Origin: Brooklawnia cerclae
GTDB lineage: Bacteria > Actinomycetota > Actinomycetes > Propionibacteriales > Propionibacteriaceae
Length of the DNA stretch: 64,000 nt
Direction: 5' to 3'
NCBI RefSeq assembly: GCF_011758645.1
Contig: NZ_JAAMOZ010000001.1
Location: forward strand, 2,418,001 to 2,482,000
Made by a program: the position numbers and the translations under genes. Shown one piece after another: positions 17,301 through 24,675 of the stretch (the stretch's first letter is position 1; every line of letters begins with the position of its first letter). The notes beneath the pieces were generated by a model that did no database searches, had not been told where the DNA came from, and saw only the letters and a list, made by a program, of their open reading frames with translations.

Positions 17301-18722
17301 ATGTTCCAAGGCGCCGATGACCTTCTGGCGTATGTCAAGGACGAGGGTGTCGAGAACATCGACGTCCGGTTCTCCGACCTGCCCGGTGTTCAGCAGCACT
17401 TCACCGTCCCATCCGGTTCGTTTGGCCCCGAGGTCTTCGAAAACGGATTGGCGTTCGACGGCTCGTCCGTCACTGGCTTCCAGAAGATCAACGAGTCGGA
17501 CATGGCACTGCTGCCCGACCCGACGACCGCATACGTGGATCCCTTCCGCAAGGCCAAGACCCTCATCGTCAACTTCTTCGTCCACGACCCGCTGACGAAG
17601 GAGCCCTACAGCCGCGACCCGCGCAACGTGGCTCGCAAGGCCGAGAACTACCTGGCGACCACGGGCATCGGCGACACCGCCTACTTCGCCCCGGAGGCCG
17701 AGTTCTACGTCTTCGACGACGTTCGCTACGAGACCACCGGTCACAGCTCCTTCTACTCGGTGGACGCCGAGTCGGCGAACTGGAACACCGCCCGCGTCGA
17801 GGAGCGCGGAAACCTCGGCTACAAGGTGAAGACGAAGGGCGGCTACTTCCCGGTCGCTCCCGCCGACCACTACGGCGACCTGCGTGACGAGATCGTCAAG
17901 TACTCCGAGGACGCCGGGCTGATCATCGAGCGCGCTCACCACGAGGTCGGCGCAGCCGGCCAGGCCGAGATCAACTGGCAGTACGACACCCTGCTGGCCA
18001 GCGCCGACAACGTGCTGAAGTTCAAGTACCTGGTGAAGAACACCGCGTACGCGAACGGCAAGACCGCCACCTTCCTGCCGAAGCCGGTCTTCGGCGACAA
18101 CGGCTCGGGCATGCACGTGCACTCGTCCCTCCGCAAGGACGGCGAGGCCCTCTTCTACGACGAGGCCGGCTACGCACAGCTGTCCGACACCGCACGCTGG
18201 TACATCGGTGGCCTGCTGCACCACGCCCCGGCCATCCTCGCCTTCACCAACCCGACGGTGAACAGCTACCACCGCCTGGTGCCGGGCTTCGAGGCTCCGG
18301 TCAACCTGGTGTACTCGGCCCGCAACCGTTCGGCCGCGATCCGCATCCCGATCACCGGCTCGAACCCCAAGGCCAAGCGCGTGGAGTTCCGCTGCCCCGA
18401 CCCGTCGTCCAACCCGTACCTGGCCTTCTCGGCCCTGCTGCTGGCCGGCCTCGACGGCATCCAGAACCGCATCGAGCCCCCGGCGCCGGTCGACAAGGAC
18501 CTCTACGAGTTGCCTCCGGAAGAGCACGCCAACATCGCACAGGTGCCGGGCTCGCTCGACGAGGTGCTCCTGGCCCTGGAGAACGACAAGGACTTCCTCC
18601 TGGCCGGCGACGTGTTCACCCCCGACCTGATCGACACCTGGATCAGCCTGAAGCAGGACGAGATCGCGGCCCTGCGCCAGCGTCCGCACCCCTACGAGTT
18701 CGAGCTCTACTACGGGATCTGA
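17301..18722 (+). CDS. glnA: Glutamine synthetase type I, adenylylated form
   Basis: GSI-beta glutamine synthetase of 473 residues, the main ammonium-assimilating enzyme (glutamate + NH4 + ATP to glutamine). Visible are [23 protein letters not shown], the metal-site region [10 protein letters not shown], the [14 protein letters not shown] segment, [14 protein letters not shown] and NRSAAIRIP. The adenylylation Tyr402 is in [10 protein letters not shown], so GlnE at 30314-33280 should control it. ATG 17301 has GGAGGAAA upstream. A GlnR box precedes it and a strong hairpin terminator follows. Confidence 0.96.
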   Translation: MFQGADDLLAYVKDEGVENIDVRFSDLPGVQQHFTVPSGSFGPEVFENGLAFDGSSVTGFQKINESDMALLPDPTTAYVDPFRKAKTLIVNFFVHDPLTKEPYSRDPRNVARKAENYLATTGIGDTAYFAPEAEFYVFDDVRYETTGHSSFYSVDAESANWNTARVEERGNLGYKVKTKGGYFPVAPADHYGDLRDEIVKYSEDAGLIIERAHHEVGAAGQAEINWQYDTLLASADNVLKFKYLVKNTAYANGKTATFLPKPVFGDNGSGMHVHSSLRKDGEALFYDEAGYAQLSDTARWYIGGLLHHAPAILAFTNPTVNSYHRLVPGFEAPVNLVYSARNRSAAIRIPITGSNPKAKRVEFRCPDPSSNPYLAFSALLLAGLDGIQNRIEPPAPVDKDLYELPPEEHANIAQVPGSLDEVLLALENDKDFLLAGDVFTPDLIDTWISLKQDEIAALRQRPHPYEFELYYGI

Positions 18723-18752
18723 TCCTCGGAGCCCGATCGAGGAACTCGTCAC

Positions 18753-18789
18753 GACGGCGGGCCGCGGCCATTGGCTGCGGCCCGCCGTC
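18753..18789 (+). terminator. glnA terminator hairpin
   Basis: Perfect 13-base-pair stem (GACGGCGGGCCGC and its complement) with an 11-base loop, 31 bases after the glnA stop. There is no long T run, as is common in high-GC genomes. Confidence 0.8.
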
Positions 18790-18815
18790 CGCGTCCATCG
18801 GACCGGGACCACAAC

Positions 18816-18844
18816 TTGACATGAGAATAATTATCAATAACTAT
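18816..18844 (+). promoter_or_regulatory. Promoter overlapped by a Fur/Zur-type box
   Basis: TTGACA at 18816-18821 is followed after 16 bases by TAACTA(T) at 18838-18844. The spacer contains TGAGAATAATTATCA (18822-18836), which matches the 7-1-7 Fur consensus TGATAATnATTATCA in 13 of 14 defined positions. This AT-rich island stands out sharply in GC-rich surroundings. It faces away from glnA and into the candidate RNA at 18850-18975. Confidence 0.65.
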
Positions 18845-18849
18845 GGACT

Positions 18850-18975
18850 TTGCACGGCGGTCCGTGCCTCTTCACGAGCACCGCTGACGACCCATACGTC
18901 CTGACGGCCCCTCCTCATCGTCGTCAGGTACCAGGCCCGCCCGGGACGAAGCCAGCCCCTCGTCCCGGGCGAGTC
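18850..18975 (+). ncRNA. Candidate Fur-controlled small RNA
   Basis: The predicted transcript from the promoter at 18816-18844 would run through three hairpins: 18852-18867 (6-bp stem, tetraloop), 18900-18928 (7-bp stem) and 18938-18971 (perfect 12-bp stem, 10-base loop). The last would serve as a terminator. No well-supported coding frame is present; a 92-codon frame from 18850 runs on into the next gene antisense and has no family look. The last hairpin could instead, or also, end transcription of the minus-strand phosphatase gene. The RNA is inferred, not observed. Confidence 0.4.
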
Positions 18976-19040
18976 ACGTCCGGGCACAACCGATCTTCGC
19001 CGCCCAGACGGGTCGTCACGGCTCTGCCAGGCCGAGGAAA

Positions 19041-19628
19041 TCACTCCGGCCCGACGCCGCCGTCCCACGCCAGCTCCCTGACCTCGCCGTGCGCCAGCCC
19101 CGCCGACGACCAGTCGACCTCACGATGACCGCGTCCGTCCACGACAGCCCGCAGGACGCGAAGGCAGTCCCCGTGTCCCACCAGCACGACCACCGGCGAG
19201 AGGCCGCCCGGCCGGGAAGCCAGATGGGCGAGAAAGCGCCGCAAGCGCGCGTGCACGGTGGCGATGGACTCCCCGCCGCCCCAGGCGACCTCGCTGATGT
19301 CGAGCCCGCCGGGCACCGGAAGCGCACGCAGCCGGGACGTCGGCTGCCCTTCGAGGTCACCGAGACCCTGCTCACGCAACAAAGGTGTCACCTCGGGTGT
19401 CAGCCCCAGCCGTTCCGCGATCGGAGCAGCGGTCTGCCGCGCCCTCAGCGCGTCCGAGCTGAACAGGAGCGCGCTCTGTTCCCCGACCGACTCGGCCACG
19501 CGCTCGGCGGCCCCGGCGGCCTGGGATCGTCCCCGATCGGTCAACGGCACCCCGAGCGACCAGCCGGGGACGAGATGGTCGCGATTCGCGGTAGATTCCC
19601 CGTGCCGGACGAGCAGCAGCCTGGTCAT
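19041..19628 (-). CDS. Histidine phosphatase family protein
   Basis: Phosphoglycerate-mutase-like phosphatase of 195 residues with the catalytic LLLVRHGESTAN at the N-terminus, a second Arg in SSDALRARQTA, LLREQGLGDLEGQ and the second His in VVLVGHGDC. The substrate cannot be read. Because cobT-cobU-cobS lies 2.5 kb away, alpha-ribazole phosphatase (CobC) is a possible role, but the cluster is on the other strand and the assignment is weak. It lies downstream of the GntR regulator gene on the same strand. Confidence 0.82.
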   Translation of the reverse strand: MTRLLLVRHGESTANRDHLVPGWSLGVPLTDRGRSQAAGAAERVAESVGEQSALLFSSDALRARQTAAPIAERLGLTPEVTPLLREQGLGDLEGQPTSRLRALPVPGGLDISEVAWGGGESIATVHARLRRFLAHLASRPGGLSPVVVLVGHGDCLRVLRAVVDGRGHREVDWSSAGLAHGEVRELAWDGGVGPE

Positions 19629-19665
19629 CCCGGCCGCCCCTCACCAGCGAAGCGACCCCACCGGG

Positions 19666-20388
19666 TCACCGGGCTCCCGCGGTGAGCGTCTCCGCCCCGG
19701 CGTCGGCGAGCAGCTCGTGTCTCAGCTCGGCCAGCATCCGCGCCGACGCGTCGAAGGCCGCGTCGCTGTCGCCAGCATCGACCGATCGCGACACCTCCAG
19801 GTGCGCCGCGATCGAGGACGGGTAGGCATGACTGGGCATCATCCCGAACTCGGTGCGGGCCGACAGCGCGGCCGCCAGGGTCTCTCCGAGCGCGGCGAAG
19901 AACTCGTTGCGGCTGGCCTCCAGCAGAAGTTGATGGAAGCGGATGTCGGCGTCGAGGTACTCGCGAACCGTCGACGCGTCCGCCAGGCGGGCGAGCGTGC
20001 GCGCCGTGGCCCCCAACTCGGCCTTCTGCTCCGGCGTCGCGTTCAGCGCGGCCGAGGCCGCGGCCATGGGCTCGATCCCCAGCCGCAGTTCGGTGAGGGC
20101 CCGCACCTGTTCCTGGCGCCCCGGGCCGGCCATGCGCCACCGGATGACGCGGGGGTCCAGCACGCTCCACGACGACGCGGGCAGCACGACGATGCCCACC
20201 TTGCGTCGCGACTCGACCACACCGAACGACTCGAGCACCCGCATCACGTCACGCGCCACGGTCCGGGAGACACCGAACTCCTCCTGCACCTGGGCCAGGG
20301 ACAGCGAACTCCCCGGCGGCACCTGGCCGAAGACGATGCGCTTGGCCAGTGACTCCACGATCGCCTCGTGGAGTGTCGGTGCTCCCAT
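19666..20388 (-). CDS. GntR-family regulator, FadR/FCD subfamily
   Basis: A 240-residue FadR-type repressor. The winged helix at about residues 4-70 includes LHEAIVESLAKRIVFGQVPPGSSLS and VSRTVARDVMRVLESFGVVESRRKVGIVV. The FCD ligand domain (about 95-230) shows LRLGIEPMAAASAA, DIRFHQLLLEASRN with the metal-binding Asp/His, and later AAHLEV. ATG 20388 has GAGGAGGA three bases upstream; an earlier in-frame ATG at 20463 lacks a site. It lies directly downstream of a G6PD-like gene, so gluconate or a sugar acid is a plausible effector. Confidence 0.85.
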   Translation of the reverse strand: MGAPTLHEAIVESLAKRIVFGQVPPGSSLSLAQVQEEFGVSRTVARDVMRVLESFGVVESRRKVGIVVLPASSWSVLDPRVIRWRMAGPGRQEQVRALTELRLGIEPMAAASAALNATPEQKAELGATARTLARLADASTVREYLDADIRFHQLLLEASRNEFFAALGETLAAALSARTEFGMMPSHAYPSSIAAHLEVSRSVDAGDSDAAFDASARMLAELRHELLADAGAETLTAGAR

Positions 20389-20471
20389 GAATCCTCCTCG
20401 ATTCGCGAAGCCAAGCACAGGCCGCCGGTCTTGTTCCGAGCCCTCGGCGAGTGGGCGACGCATGCATGAGT

Positions 20472-20489
20472 CTAGGTTCTTCAGCCTAG
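20472..20489. promoter_or_regulatory. Possible operator before the GntR gene
   Basis: CTAGG, eight bases, then CCTAG, an inverted repeat in the 149-base gap between the G6PD-like stop and the GntR start. It could be an autoregulatory site. The arms are short, so confidence is low. Confidence 0.3.
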
Positions 20490-20537
20490 TTCACCGTCGA
20501 ATTGGTAATATCTTTTCCCACTCCTTGGGCCATGACC

Positions 20538-21938
20538 TCATGCCGGGACGTCGTCCCATCCCCGCGGCCCCGCGCTGCCCGCCGGATACTCCTCCAGCGG
20601 GACGCCACCGTCACCGAACCCGGCGAGGATCGGCTCGACCAACCGCCAGCACCGGACGGCAGCCTCGGTGGACACGGACAGCGTACGGTCACCGTCGAGG
20701 ACCGCCTTCAGCACCCTGCCGTAGATGGCCGCCTCCGAGGCGGTCACCACGGCGTGTTCGTCGGGCCCGCCCGGCGATGACGGGGTGCCGATCCCTCCCG
20801 TCAGCCTCACGCGTACCGGCGTCCGTGGCTCCGCGGGGTCGGCCGTCACGAGGTCGAGTTCCAGGGCCCCGGTCAGCATGTCGATGCGCAGCACGTCGCC
20901 CGGCGTCGCGCGCCCGTCGGCGTCCGCGAGCATTCCGGGCGCCCGGAACCGGATCTCGACATAGCGCCGGTCCGCGTCCAGCCCCTTGCCCGACCTCAGG
21001 ACGAGCGGCACCCCGCGCCAGCGGGGCAGGTCGGAGCGCATCACCACCTGGGCGAGCGTCTCGGTCTCCCGCGAGGCGACGACGCCGGGCTCGTCGGCAT
21101 AGGCACGCGCGGGTTCCCCGCCGATCGTCCCGCTCGTCCAGCGTGCCCTGCGCAGGGCACGGGGATCGTCCCAGACGCTCAGCGAATCCAGGGCCTCGCG
21201 CACGGCGCGTTCCTGACCGCCCTCACCTGCCGCGGGCTCCATGATCACCGCCGCCAGCACCTGCAGCAGGTGCGACTGGATCATGTCGCGCACCGCGCCG
21301 GTCGCGTCGTAGAACTCCCCGCGTCCGGCCAGCCCGAGCGCCTCGTCCCACAGCACCGTCACCCGCTCGATGTGCTCGGCGTCCCACACCGCGGCCAGCA
21401 CCCGGTTGCCGAACCGCAGCACGGGCGAGGCGAGGACGACGGGTGTCGCCAGGAAGTGGTCGACGCGGAACACGTTCGCCTCGCCCACGAGGCCGATCGC
21501 CAGCTCGTTCAGTGTGACCGCAGCGGCCGCCCCGCGTCCGAACGGCTTCTCGAACACCAGTCGTGTGCCCGCGGGAACCCCGATCCGCGACAGGGCCTCG
21601 CAGGCGGCGTGCGCCTGCACCGGCCCGAGCGCGAGATAGATCGTCGCCGGTTCCCCGGCGGCTTCCAGGATCTGCCGCCAGCCGTCGGGACGCGCGACGT
21701 CGGCCGCCACCCATGCCGCGGATGCCTGTGTCGCCACCACGGCCGGCCCGTCCTGGGCCGCGAACGCGGTGGCGACGATCTGTCCCCACCCGGGATCCCG
21801 ACGCCTGGATGCGCCCACCAGACGCACGCGCCGATCGGGTTCGGTGGCCAACAGGTGGCCGAGCGCCGGAAGGAGGAAGCGACGGCTCAGGTCGCCGCCC
21901 GCCCCGACGATCACGAGTGTGGATTCCTGCCCTGGCAT
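20538..21938 (-). CDS. Divergent glucose-6-phosphate dehydrogenase-like enzyme
   Basis: G6PD-fold protein of 466 residues. It keeps the dinucleotide motif (GAGGDLSRR), VFEKPFG, the catalytic-base region RDMIQSHLLQ with its His, and RSGKGL with the late Lys. The substrate motif normally written RIDHYLGKE reads RVDHFLATP here: the His stays, but Tyr becomes Phe and the phosphate-binding Lys is lost. It may therefore be weak on glucose-6-phosphate or use another sugar. ATG 21938 gives a product beginning at the Rossmann fold, with a TACTGT -10-like box 7 bases upstream. The gene starts back to back with the cobalamin riboswitch region. Confidence 0.75.
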   Translation of the reverse strand: MPGQESTLVIVGAGGDLSRRFLLPALGHLLATEPDRRVRLVGASRRRDPGWGQIVATAFAAQDGPAVVATQASAAWVAADVARPDGWRQILEAAGEPATIYLALGPVQAHAACEALSRIGVPAGTRLVFEKPFGRGAAAAVTLNELAIGLVGEANVFRVDHFLATPVVLASPVLRFGNRVLAAVWDAEHIERVTVLWDEALGLAGRGEFYDATGAVRDMIQSHLLQVLAAVIMEPAAGEGGQERAVREALDSLSVWDDPRALRRARWTSGTIGGEPARAYADEPGVVASRETETLAQVVMRSDLPRWRGVPLVLRSGKGLDADRRYVEIRFRAPGMLADADGRATPGDVLRIDMLTGALELDLVTADPAEPRTPVRVRLTGGIGTPSSPGGPDEHAVVTASEAAIYGRVLKAVLDGDRTLSVSTEAAVRCWRLVEPILAGFGDGGVPLEEYPAGSAGPRGWDDVPA

Positions 21939-21989
21939 GCCCCAACAGTAGTGCCCGGGGTCGGCCGACCGGCCCCCAACCCACGTGCC

Positions 21990-22085
21990 ATGATGGTCGG
22001 GCGACAGCGAGGAATCCGGTCGAACTCCGGAGCGGTCCCGCCACTGTGGTTGCGTCCCCACGCACGAGCCAGGAACATCGTTCGC
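21990..22085 (+). promoter_or_regulatory. Cobalamin (AdoCbl) riboswitch
   Basis: Conserved cobalamin-riboswitch segments occur in order: GAGGAATCCGGTCGAACTCC (the GGGAA/AATCC region), AGCGGTCCCGCCACTGT, and the B12-box form GAGCCAGGAACA at 22066-22077. Hairpins between 22101 and 22139 then precede the GAAGGGG ribosome site of cobT, so control is probably translational. Boundaries are approximate. Confidence 0.88.
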
Positions 22086-22154
22086 CGCAGCCGTACGCCC
22101 GTTCGGGCCGGCTCCACTCGACGCGGGCGCGCGACCCGCAGAAGGGGCGTCATC

Positions 22155-23231
22155 ATGACCCTTGCCGCAACCTCACTCCTGTCCACCACCCTCCATGCCG
22201 TCCGGCCCGTCGACGAGCAGGTTCGCATCGCCGCGCAGCAGCGGCAGGCGCAACTGACCAAGCCCGAGGGCTCGCTCGGCCTCCTGGAGGCGATCGGGAA
22301 CCAACTGGCCGCCATCCACGGCGCGGTGCCCGCCCCCGTGCCCTCCCACGGCGTGCTGGGGGTCTTCGCGGCCGACCACGGCGTCTACGATCAGGGCATC
22401 ACCCCGTGGCCGCAGGAGGTCACCGTGCAGATGCTGGTGAACATCTGTTACGGCGGAGCGTCGGTCAACGCGCTGGCGCCCGAGACCGGCACGCAGGTGT
22501 GGCCGATCGACGTCGGTGTGGCCGCTCCCGTTCCGGATGCCCCGGGGTTGCGTCGCATGCGGGTACGCAGCGGGTCCGACGACTTCACCCGTGGCCCCGC
22601 GATGAGCCGGGACGAGGCCCGCACCGGCCTGGAGGCGGGCATCTCCGTGGCCCAGGAGGCCGTCGCGGGAGGGGCCGACATCCTGCTCACCGGCGAGGTG
22701 GGGCTGGGCAACACGACGGTCGCGGCCGCGGTGATCGCGGCGATGACCGGCTCCGACCCCGCCGCCACCACGGGCCGCGGGGCGGGCGCCGACGAGGCCA
22801 TGCTGGCACGCAAGGTGGACGCCGTGCACCGCGCCATCGCGGTCAACCGTCCCGATCCCGCCGATCCCCTCGGAGTGCTGTCCCAGGTCGGCGGGCTGGA
22901 CATCGCGGGCATGGCCGGGCTGATGATCGGCGGGGCGGCCGCGGGGGTCCCGGTCGTCCTCGACGGGGTGATCAGCTGCGCGGCGGCGCTCATCGCCGTC
23001 GGCCTGGCGCCCGAGGTCCGGGGCTACCTGTTCGCCGGCCACAACGGCAGGGAGCCGGGCATCCGCGTCGCGCTCGACGCTCTCGGGCTGCCCGCACTCG
23101 TCGACCTAGGCCTGCGGCTCGGCGAGGGCAGCGGCGCGCTGGTCGCGCTCCCCATCGTCCGCAGCGGTGCTCGTATCCTCAAGGACATGGCTACTTTCGC
23201 CGAGGCCGGGGTCTCCGGCAAGAGCGCATGA
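22155..23231 (+). CDS. cobT: Nicotinate-nucleotide--dimethylbenzimidazole phosphoribosyltransferase
   Basis: CobT, 358 residues, forms alpha-ribazole-5'-phosphate from nicotinate mononucleotide and dimethylbenzimidazole for the lower ligand of cobalamin. Seen are KPEGSLGLLE near residue 35, FAADHGVYDQGITPWPQEVT, TGEVGLGNTT, GGLDIAGMAG, and the C-terminal RLGEGSGA with the catalytic Glu. ATG 22155 follows the riboswitch and a GAAGGGG site. Its stop overlaps the cobU start. Confidence 0.95.
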   Translation: MTLAATSLLSTTLHAVRPVDEQVRIAAQQRQAQLTKPEGSLGLLEAIGNQLAAIHGAVPAPVPSHGVLGVFAADHGVYDQGITPWPQEVTVQMLVNICYGGASVNALAPETGTQVWPIDVGVAAPVPDAPGLRRMRVRSGSDDFTRGPAMSRDEARTGLEAGISVAQEAVAGGADILLTGEVGLGNTTVAAAVIAAMTGSDPAATTGRGAGADEAMLARKVDAVHRAIAVNRPDPADPLGVLSQVGGLDIAGMAGLMIGGAAAGVPVVLDGVISCAAALIAVGLAPEVRGYLFAGHNGREPGIRVALDALGLPALVDLGLRLGEGSGALVALPIVRSGARILKDMATFAEAGVSGKSA

Positions 23232-23779
23232 TGCCGCACGACAGCCTGACCGGGCGCGTGCTCGTCCTCGGCGGCGCCCGCTCGGGCAAGTCGACCCACG
23301 CCGAGGGGCTGCTCGCGGGTCCCGGCCCGGTCGACTACCTGGCCACCTCACAGCGCGTCCCCGGGGACGCCGAATGGGACGCCCGGATCGCGAAGCATCG
23401 CGCCCGCAGACCGGCGCACTGGACGACGATCGAGACCATCGACGTGGCCTCCGAGCTCGTGCGGCACACCGATCGTCCATTGCTGGTCGACTGCCTCACC
23501 GTGTGGCTCACCCGGCAGATGGACGAGGCCGGGGTCTGGGACGGCGGGCCCGGCACCGACGAACGGCTGGCCGCCGCAACCGACGAACTCGTCGCCGCCT
23601 TCACGGCGGCGCGGCGACCGGTCGTCGCGGTGAGCAACGAGGTCGGCCAGGGTATCGTCCCCTCCGCCCCGTCGGTGCGACGCTTCCGCGACGAGATGGG
23701 CGTCCTCAACATGCGGGTCGCCGCCGCCGTCGACGAGGTCTGGTTCTGTGTCGCGGGCCTCCCCCAGAGGCTGAAGTGA
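23228..23779 (+). CDS. cobU: Adenosylcobinamide kinase / adenosylcobinamide-phosphate guanylyltransferase
   Basis: CobU, 183 residues, phosphorylates adenosylcobinamide and then transfers GMP to it. It has the P-loop GGARSGKS near residues 15-22, the guanylylated-His region (IAKHRARRP), LLVDCLTVWLT and VSNEVGQGIVP. Tandem ATGs at 23228 and 23231 overlap the cobT stop, and its own stop overlaps the cobS GTG, so cobT-cobU-cobS forms a coupled trio. Confidence 0.93.
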   Translation: MMPHDSLTGRVLVLGGARSGKSTHAEGLLAGPGPVDYLATSQRVPGDAEWDARIAKHRARRPAHWTTIETIDVASELVRHTDRPLLVDCLTVWLTRQMDEAGVWDGGPGTDERLAAATDELVAAFTAARRPVVAVSNEVGQGIVPSAPSVRRFRDEMGVLNMRVAAAVDEVWFCVAGLPQRLK

Positions 23780-24609
23780 GCGATCCGGAGGCCCGACCGC
23801 GCGGTGACGATCGGCGGATTCCCGGTCTGGTGCTCGCCGCGGGCCTGTTCAGCGTCGTCCCCGTCCCACCCGCCGTCATCGGACGCGACGATGCGCGCCG
23901 CGCCATCGGATGGTTCCCGGTGCTCGGTGCTCTGGTGGGGCTGGTCTCCGGAACGGCCGGTGCGCTCGTCCGGCTGGTGGCCGACGCCCCGCTCCTGGCT
24001 GCGGCGATCGTGCTCGTCGTCGCCCAGGCGCTGGTGGGGGCGATGCATCTCGACGGCCTGGCGGACGCCTTCGACGGGCTGGCGGCGCTGGGCAGCCGCA
24101 AGCAGGGACGCGACACCACCAACGCCCTCGACATCATGCGTAAGCCCGACATCGGTGCGATGGGGGTGGCCGCCATCGTCCTGGTGCTGTCGACCCAGCT
24201 GGCCGCACTCGCCGCCATGCCGGACGCCGGCGACCTCGTCGCGACGGCCGTCGTCGCCGCTGCCACCGGCCGGCTCGCCATCTCGTTCGCCACTCGCCCG
24301 TCGGTGCCCTCGGCGCGGCCGGGTGGCTTCGGGGCCCTGTTCCAGGGGGTCACGCCCGTGAGTGCCTGCGTCGTGTCCCTCGTGGTCGTTCTCGGCCTGT
24401 CCGCCGGGCTCGGCTGGTGGTCCGCCGGGGTGCCCGGGGCCGTCGGTCTCCCCATGGCGGTGCTCGTGGCGATCGGCGTCGCGGTCGGGTGGACGCGCCG
24501 CCTGGTGACCAGGCTCGGTGGGCTCACGGGCGACATGATGGGAGCCCTCGTCGAGGTGACGACGGCCGTGGTCCTCGTGGGAGGCGCGCTCGCGCTTCGA
24601 GCCGGGTAG
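23776..24609 (+). CDS. cobS: Adenosylcobinamide-GDP ribazoletransferase (cobalamin synthase)
   Basis: Integral membrane CobS, 277 residues with about 6-7 helices, joins adenosylcobinamide-GDP and alpha-ribazole at the membrane. The signature AMHLDGLADAFDGLAAL is followed by RKPDIGAMG and later GGLTGDMMGALVE. GTG 23776 overlaps the cobU stop (GTGA). With cobT and cobU this completes nucleotide-loop assembly; no corrin-ring genes are in the window. Confidence 0.93.
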   Translation: MSDPEARPRGDDRRIPGLVLAAGLFSVVPVPPAVIGRDDARRAIGWFPVLGALVGLVSGTAGALVRLVADAPLLAAAIVLVVAQALVGAMHLDGLADAFDGLAALGSRKQGRDTTNALDIMRKPDIGAMGVAAIVLVLSTQLAALAAMPDAGDLVATAVVAAATGRLAISFATRPSVPSARPGGFGALFQGVTPVSACVVSLVVVLGLSAGLGWWSAGVPGAVGLPMAVLVAIGVAVGWTRRLVTRLGGLTGDMMGALVEVTTAVVLVGGALALRAG

Positions 24610-24675
24610 GCTCCCAGACGGGTCCGGCATCCAGGGCCGGGCCCCGGAGTGATCCCGAGATCGCGGGAGGCGCAC

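Noticed and set aside
18850-19128. A 92-codon frame downstream of the Fur-box promoter.
   Set aside because: It has low-complexity Pro/Arg content, no ribosome site, and its last third lies opposite the phosphatase gene.
19041-19628. Naming the phosphatase cobC because of the nearby cobalamin genes.
   Set aside because: It is 2.5 kb away, on the other strand and separated by two genes. Histidine phosphatases are too general to name from sequence, and a second one occurs at 43763-44335.
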